Shown here: piece by piece, positions 60,965 through 64,000 of the stretch
Numbering within the stretch: the stretch's first letter is position 1
Layout: each line of letters starts with the position of its first letter
Assembly: GCA_023055505.1 (NCBI GenBank)
Contig: JALIRH010000023.1
Location: 6,578,423-6,642,422 of the forward strand
Reading direction: 5' to 3'
DNA: 64,000 nucleotides
Source of the DNA: Callipepla californica brunnescens
Lineage: Eukaryota; Chordata; Aves; Galliformes; Odontophoridae
The notes under the pieces: model-generated
What the model was told of the DNA's origin: nothing
Seen by the model: the letters and a program-made list of their open reading frames with translations, nothing else
Database searches by the model: none
Made by a program: the position numbers and the translations under genes

Positions 60965-61556
60965 TAGGGTTGGAATTAGATGATATTACAGGTCCCTTCC
61001 AATTGTCATGATTTTATGATTTTTTGTTATCGGTATTCCACATCATAACATCATATGAGGCACTGAGAGTTAAAGAGTTAATGCTCCAAGTCTTTGGACT
61101 TCTGTATTTCAGAGTACCTGGCTCTCAGAAGAGAGCTACATACCCCAGAGGACTTTGTATTCCCATTTTCCACCCAGAGGGAAATATAAAACTGAACACA
61201 GATCCTGAGACTTCCTCTTTTGCTGTTCATCTCAGCAGCGGAGGTTCTCTAGCCATCAGCCTTCAGCTCTAGTATGAGGCCTTCAGTTTTTGGACACTCT
61301 CATTTTATTAGATTTATTAACTTCAATTCCAATTATATTGTATTATACTGTGTTACTGTGCATTCCAATATCTTATCTAGTAAATTAATTTTCCTCCTCA
61401 GACCATTCTTGTTGTTTTGTTTTTGGGACAGTCTCTCTACCTTACCCTTTTCTGAGGCATGGGTCTGTGGGTCCCCCGCTCCATTAGTGATGGAACCGGG
61501 CCGAACCAGCCCATAAACTGTTGACACCAACGCAAACCATTCTATGATTCTGTGAA
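60965..61556 (+). mobile_element. CR1 3' tail split by an LTR
   Basis: About 38 bases of CR1 3' UTR (TTGGAATTAGATGATATTAC then GGTCCCTTCCAAT) precede the LTR. The rest of the same tail (CCAACGCAAACCATTCTATG then ATTCTGTGAA) follows it. Removing the LTR restores an ordinary CR1 end. Confidence 0.88.
61004..61526 (+). mobile_element. Solo LTR of the ERV family inserted in a CR1 (copy 4)
   Basis: A 523-bp LTR beginning TGTCATGATTTTATG and ending ACTGTTGACA, with TGTCA/TGACA inverted termini. It is flanked by CCAAT (60999-61003) and CCAAC (61527-61531), a 5-bp target-site duplication with one later change. It shares every landmark block with copies 1-3. No internal sequence is present. Confidence 0.92.
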
Positions 61557-61562
61557 TGGTTC

Positions 61563-62739
61563 ATCACTGTCAAACTAAATACCTATATTAAAAAAATTCA
61601 GTAGATACTTATAATTATTACTTGATTGTTCTGAAATGCTTGGGTGCAGATAACATCGGAGACATGGGTTGCATTTCCATTTGATAATATCACTTTACAT
61701 AGTATAGTAGGTTTTTAAAACCACAGATTTTATCCAGCTGCAGTAGTTAAAACTCATCCAAGACATGATATTTTTTCCAGTCTTCTTATATTCATTATTC
61801 TTTTTCAAAATAAGAAGGCAGAAATTTATGCTTTTTATGTGTTCCATATAATTTGTGTTGTTTCTCATTAATACCCATAGTTTCCATCTCTAGAAGAATT
61901 ATCTTCTATATTTCCAGTTTCACAATTTCCTGAATAAGTGAGCCATAGACTTACTGTCTGAAAATCACCTTATATTGCAAAGGCTTTTTAAAATTAAAAG
62001 ATAAAATACAATCTCCTTTTGTTAATCTTACTTCCTATCATAGAGAAGTAATTGAAAAGAAGAAGTTACTAATAAGAAATTCCACGAATCATTGTAGTTC
62101 ATCTAGTTTGCCACCCCACTGAGCTGTTTCTGAAAATTTATTTTGTGCCTCTGTATATTTTTCAGATTTCTGTATGTATTTTTTTCCCCAAGAAAACCTC
62201 CCTCACTTATTCTAAGTCCATATCCTGATATAAATTTCAGTAAGTTTCTTTAGTTTTACCTAGATAATAAAGAAGAAGCGTAAGGGTAAATAATTGCTTC
62301 TGGTCAATCCAATAACATGAAATTTTCTTTAGGAACTTTTTTTTTTCCCTCACATTTAATCTCTATTTAAATCCTATTCTATGATATTAATGTCTTCTTC
62401 CATCAAACTCTACAGGGAATACCAGATCCATGTTTGGTAATTCTGCATCTGTCACTCTGTCAACTATTTAACAGGTTCAGATCATTTTGACATCTGTAGT
62501 CTTTGGCTGTTTCCTCAGAACTTGTTATGTCAAATGACAGAGATAAATCAAAGCAGAAAATTTAATAAGGAAGTTATATTTATTCTTTTCCTCCTGATGT
62601 ACTGTGGAGCAAGGAGTAGTAACAGTGAAGGACTGTGGAAGCACACTGCCCCTTGTTTGGTCCCACACCACAGAAACACACAGCTGAAGTGTGGTGAAGG
62701 GATCTGTCATCTAGACCACCAACCTACCTCAAATTAGCA
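61563..62739. other. Unique AT-rich DNA
   Basis: No features recognised. Confidence 0.5.
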
Positions 62740-63310
62740 TCAATTATATTTATTCCAGCCTTGATGGAGGCTTATCCAGCCCATTCTGACTAACTTAGTT
62801 GCTTTCCCTAGACATTTCATTCCACTGTCTATATGTATCAGTGGAAGGTTTTCCCTCAATAATGAAAGTAAATCCTGCTTACTGTAGCTGAAGACATTAC
62901 AGCTTAATCTATATCTGGATATGGAAAATGAGTTGCGGTTTTCCTTGCCACATCTACTTAAGTATTTTAAGACTGCAGTTGTATTCTTCATGTTTTCACA
63001 TTAAACAACCTCCAGTTTTTCTCATGACATACTACTTAAACTCATTTACTCTCCCTGATCTTTTCTGAACCTTCTTCACTACTGTCCCTATTTTCTTGTG
63101 CTGTTACACTAAAAAATTGAAACAGTACTGCAAACCAGACTACAACATCACTGCATGCAGAGGAAGAACCACTTTACATTTTAATGTCTGTGTGTTTGAT
63201 TGTATCTTAATCTCTGATTAGGAACATTTACAACCTTGTCCCGCTGCATATGAAGTCTATCTTTGCAGCAGCTGAGTACTGATACACCTACTGTATGCAC
63301 TCACTCTCCA
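62740..63310 (-). mobile_element. Ancient CR1/L3-like remnant
   Basis: The order of weakly kept blocks on the minus strand fits a very old CR1-superfamily 3' end: CCACTGTCTAT with GGAAGGTTTTCCC (about 62822-62856), TTAAGTATTTTAAGACTGC (62960-62978), TTTTCTGAACCTTCTTCAC (63061-63080), then an AACAGTACTGCAAACCAGAC block (63121-63140). Divergence is high and no reading frame survives. It is much older than the other CR1 copies. Confidence 0.5.
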
Positions 63311-64000
63311 CCTTTGAGAATTAGTTTGCTGACCACAGATTTAGCTAACTTTATATTTGTATTTTAAGGTTTAAGTATTCTTTACAATCCCAAGCTTTGC
63401 ATATGGAGAGATTACATCTCTTTAAAATCAGTGAAACAAAATGTGAAGCTTTTTCCTTCTTCCAGCGGGTAATGAATTCCACCATCAGGAGCTCCAAAGC
63501 ATAATTATCTGCAACCTCTTGTTAATCCTACATTGATTTATTCATTGCATTTTTTTATTTAACTTTCAGCCTTTAAGGAGGATTATATTAAACAAGAAGT
63601 TGTATGCAAACACAAAAATATTCATAGTATTTATTCATAAGCATTTGCATGAACAAATATTTATTTGCTAGACTAAGCATTGCAGTAGTCTTAAATATTC
63701 ACAGGATAGAGCTTCTTAAAACTGTTTTATAAAGCTTATGTTTTTATTGAAATCAGATAAATGAATAAATGAAAGATGAAAAAAAAAGAAGAAAAACTGC
63801 AAATAGCAGAAAAATCTATTCATGTCATTGACCTAGGGAATAACAATTACACCAGTTCTCATCTAAAGGTAAATAACCATGTGATATGAATAACTGTATT
63901 CACCAATTTCCTGTTATGTCTGTAACAAATGAAGTTTTAAAATTAAAATAATGTCCCGAAGCCTGTTAAATCACAAAAAGGCAAGGATTATAAAACATTA
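63311..64000. other. Unique AT-rich DNA
   Basis: No features recognised up to the window end. Confidence 0.5.

Noticed and set aside
1..64000. CRISPR arrays, operons, tRNA or rRNA genes
   Set aside because: No regularly spaced repeats, clustered same-strand genes or tRNA/rRNA signatures were seen; the DNA is vertebrate.

Overview
The window looks like avian genomic DNA, most likely from a galliform or related bird. The evidence is a dense population of CR1 LINEs carrying the avian 3' tail (octamer repeats of the ATTCTATGA type), a family of short LTRs, and mariner fragments of the Galluhop/Mariner1_GG kind. The DNA is AT-rich, and I found no intact host gene. Nearly every recognisable protein-coding trace belongs to a transposable element. 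No operon-like, CRISPR or other prokaryotic structure is present.

Layout. 0-11 kb: a young CR1 3' end with an open reverse-transcriptase frame (2376-3390, +), a short CR1 tail (4655-4925, -), and a long decayed CR1 that keeps endonuclease and RT remnants but has lost about 1 kb between them (7385-9430, -). 11-24 kb: a solo LTR (11320-11845, -), a tiny CR1 scrap, an internally deleted CR1 (17700-17984, +), a decayed CR1 RT copy (19735-20945, +) and a mariner deletion derivative (20997-21558, -). 24-27 kb: a second LTR copy (24291-24807, +) followed by a tRNA-Gly-like primer binding site and about 570 bp of proviral leader, then two opposed CR1 fragments. 27-38 kb: mostly unique AT-rich sequence with an opposed CR1 pair, a second mariner derivative (32882-33381) and a third LTR (34430-34966). 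38-42 kb: an inverted pair of closely similar CR1s, one of them spanning endonuclease to 3' tail (38845-41475). 42-48 kb: a third mariner copy (+), and an exon-like, broken coding segment (44227-44616) that is not obviously a repeat. 48-55 kb: a CR1 with an internally deleted RT (48868-50830, -) and a degenerate retrovirus-like internal region on the minus strand (about 51000-54660), which is interrupted by another CR1. 55-64 kb: mainly unique sequence, a fourth LTR inserted inside a CR1 tail (60965-61556), and an ancient CR1/L3-like remnant near the end.

The elements do not work together as a system. They are an archaeological record: CR1 copies showing several stages of RT and endonuclease decay, LTR insertions dated relative to CR1 by nesting, and mariner copies reduced to the DNA-binding end of the transposase. 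The best non-repeat lead is the exon-like segment at 44.2-44.6 kb. I did not find a convincing undescribed functional system.
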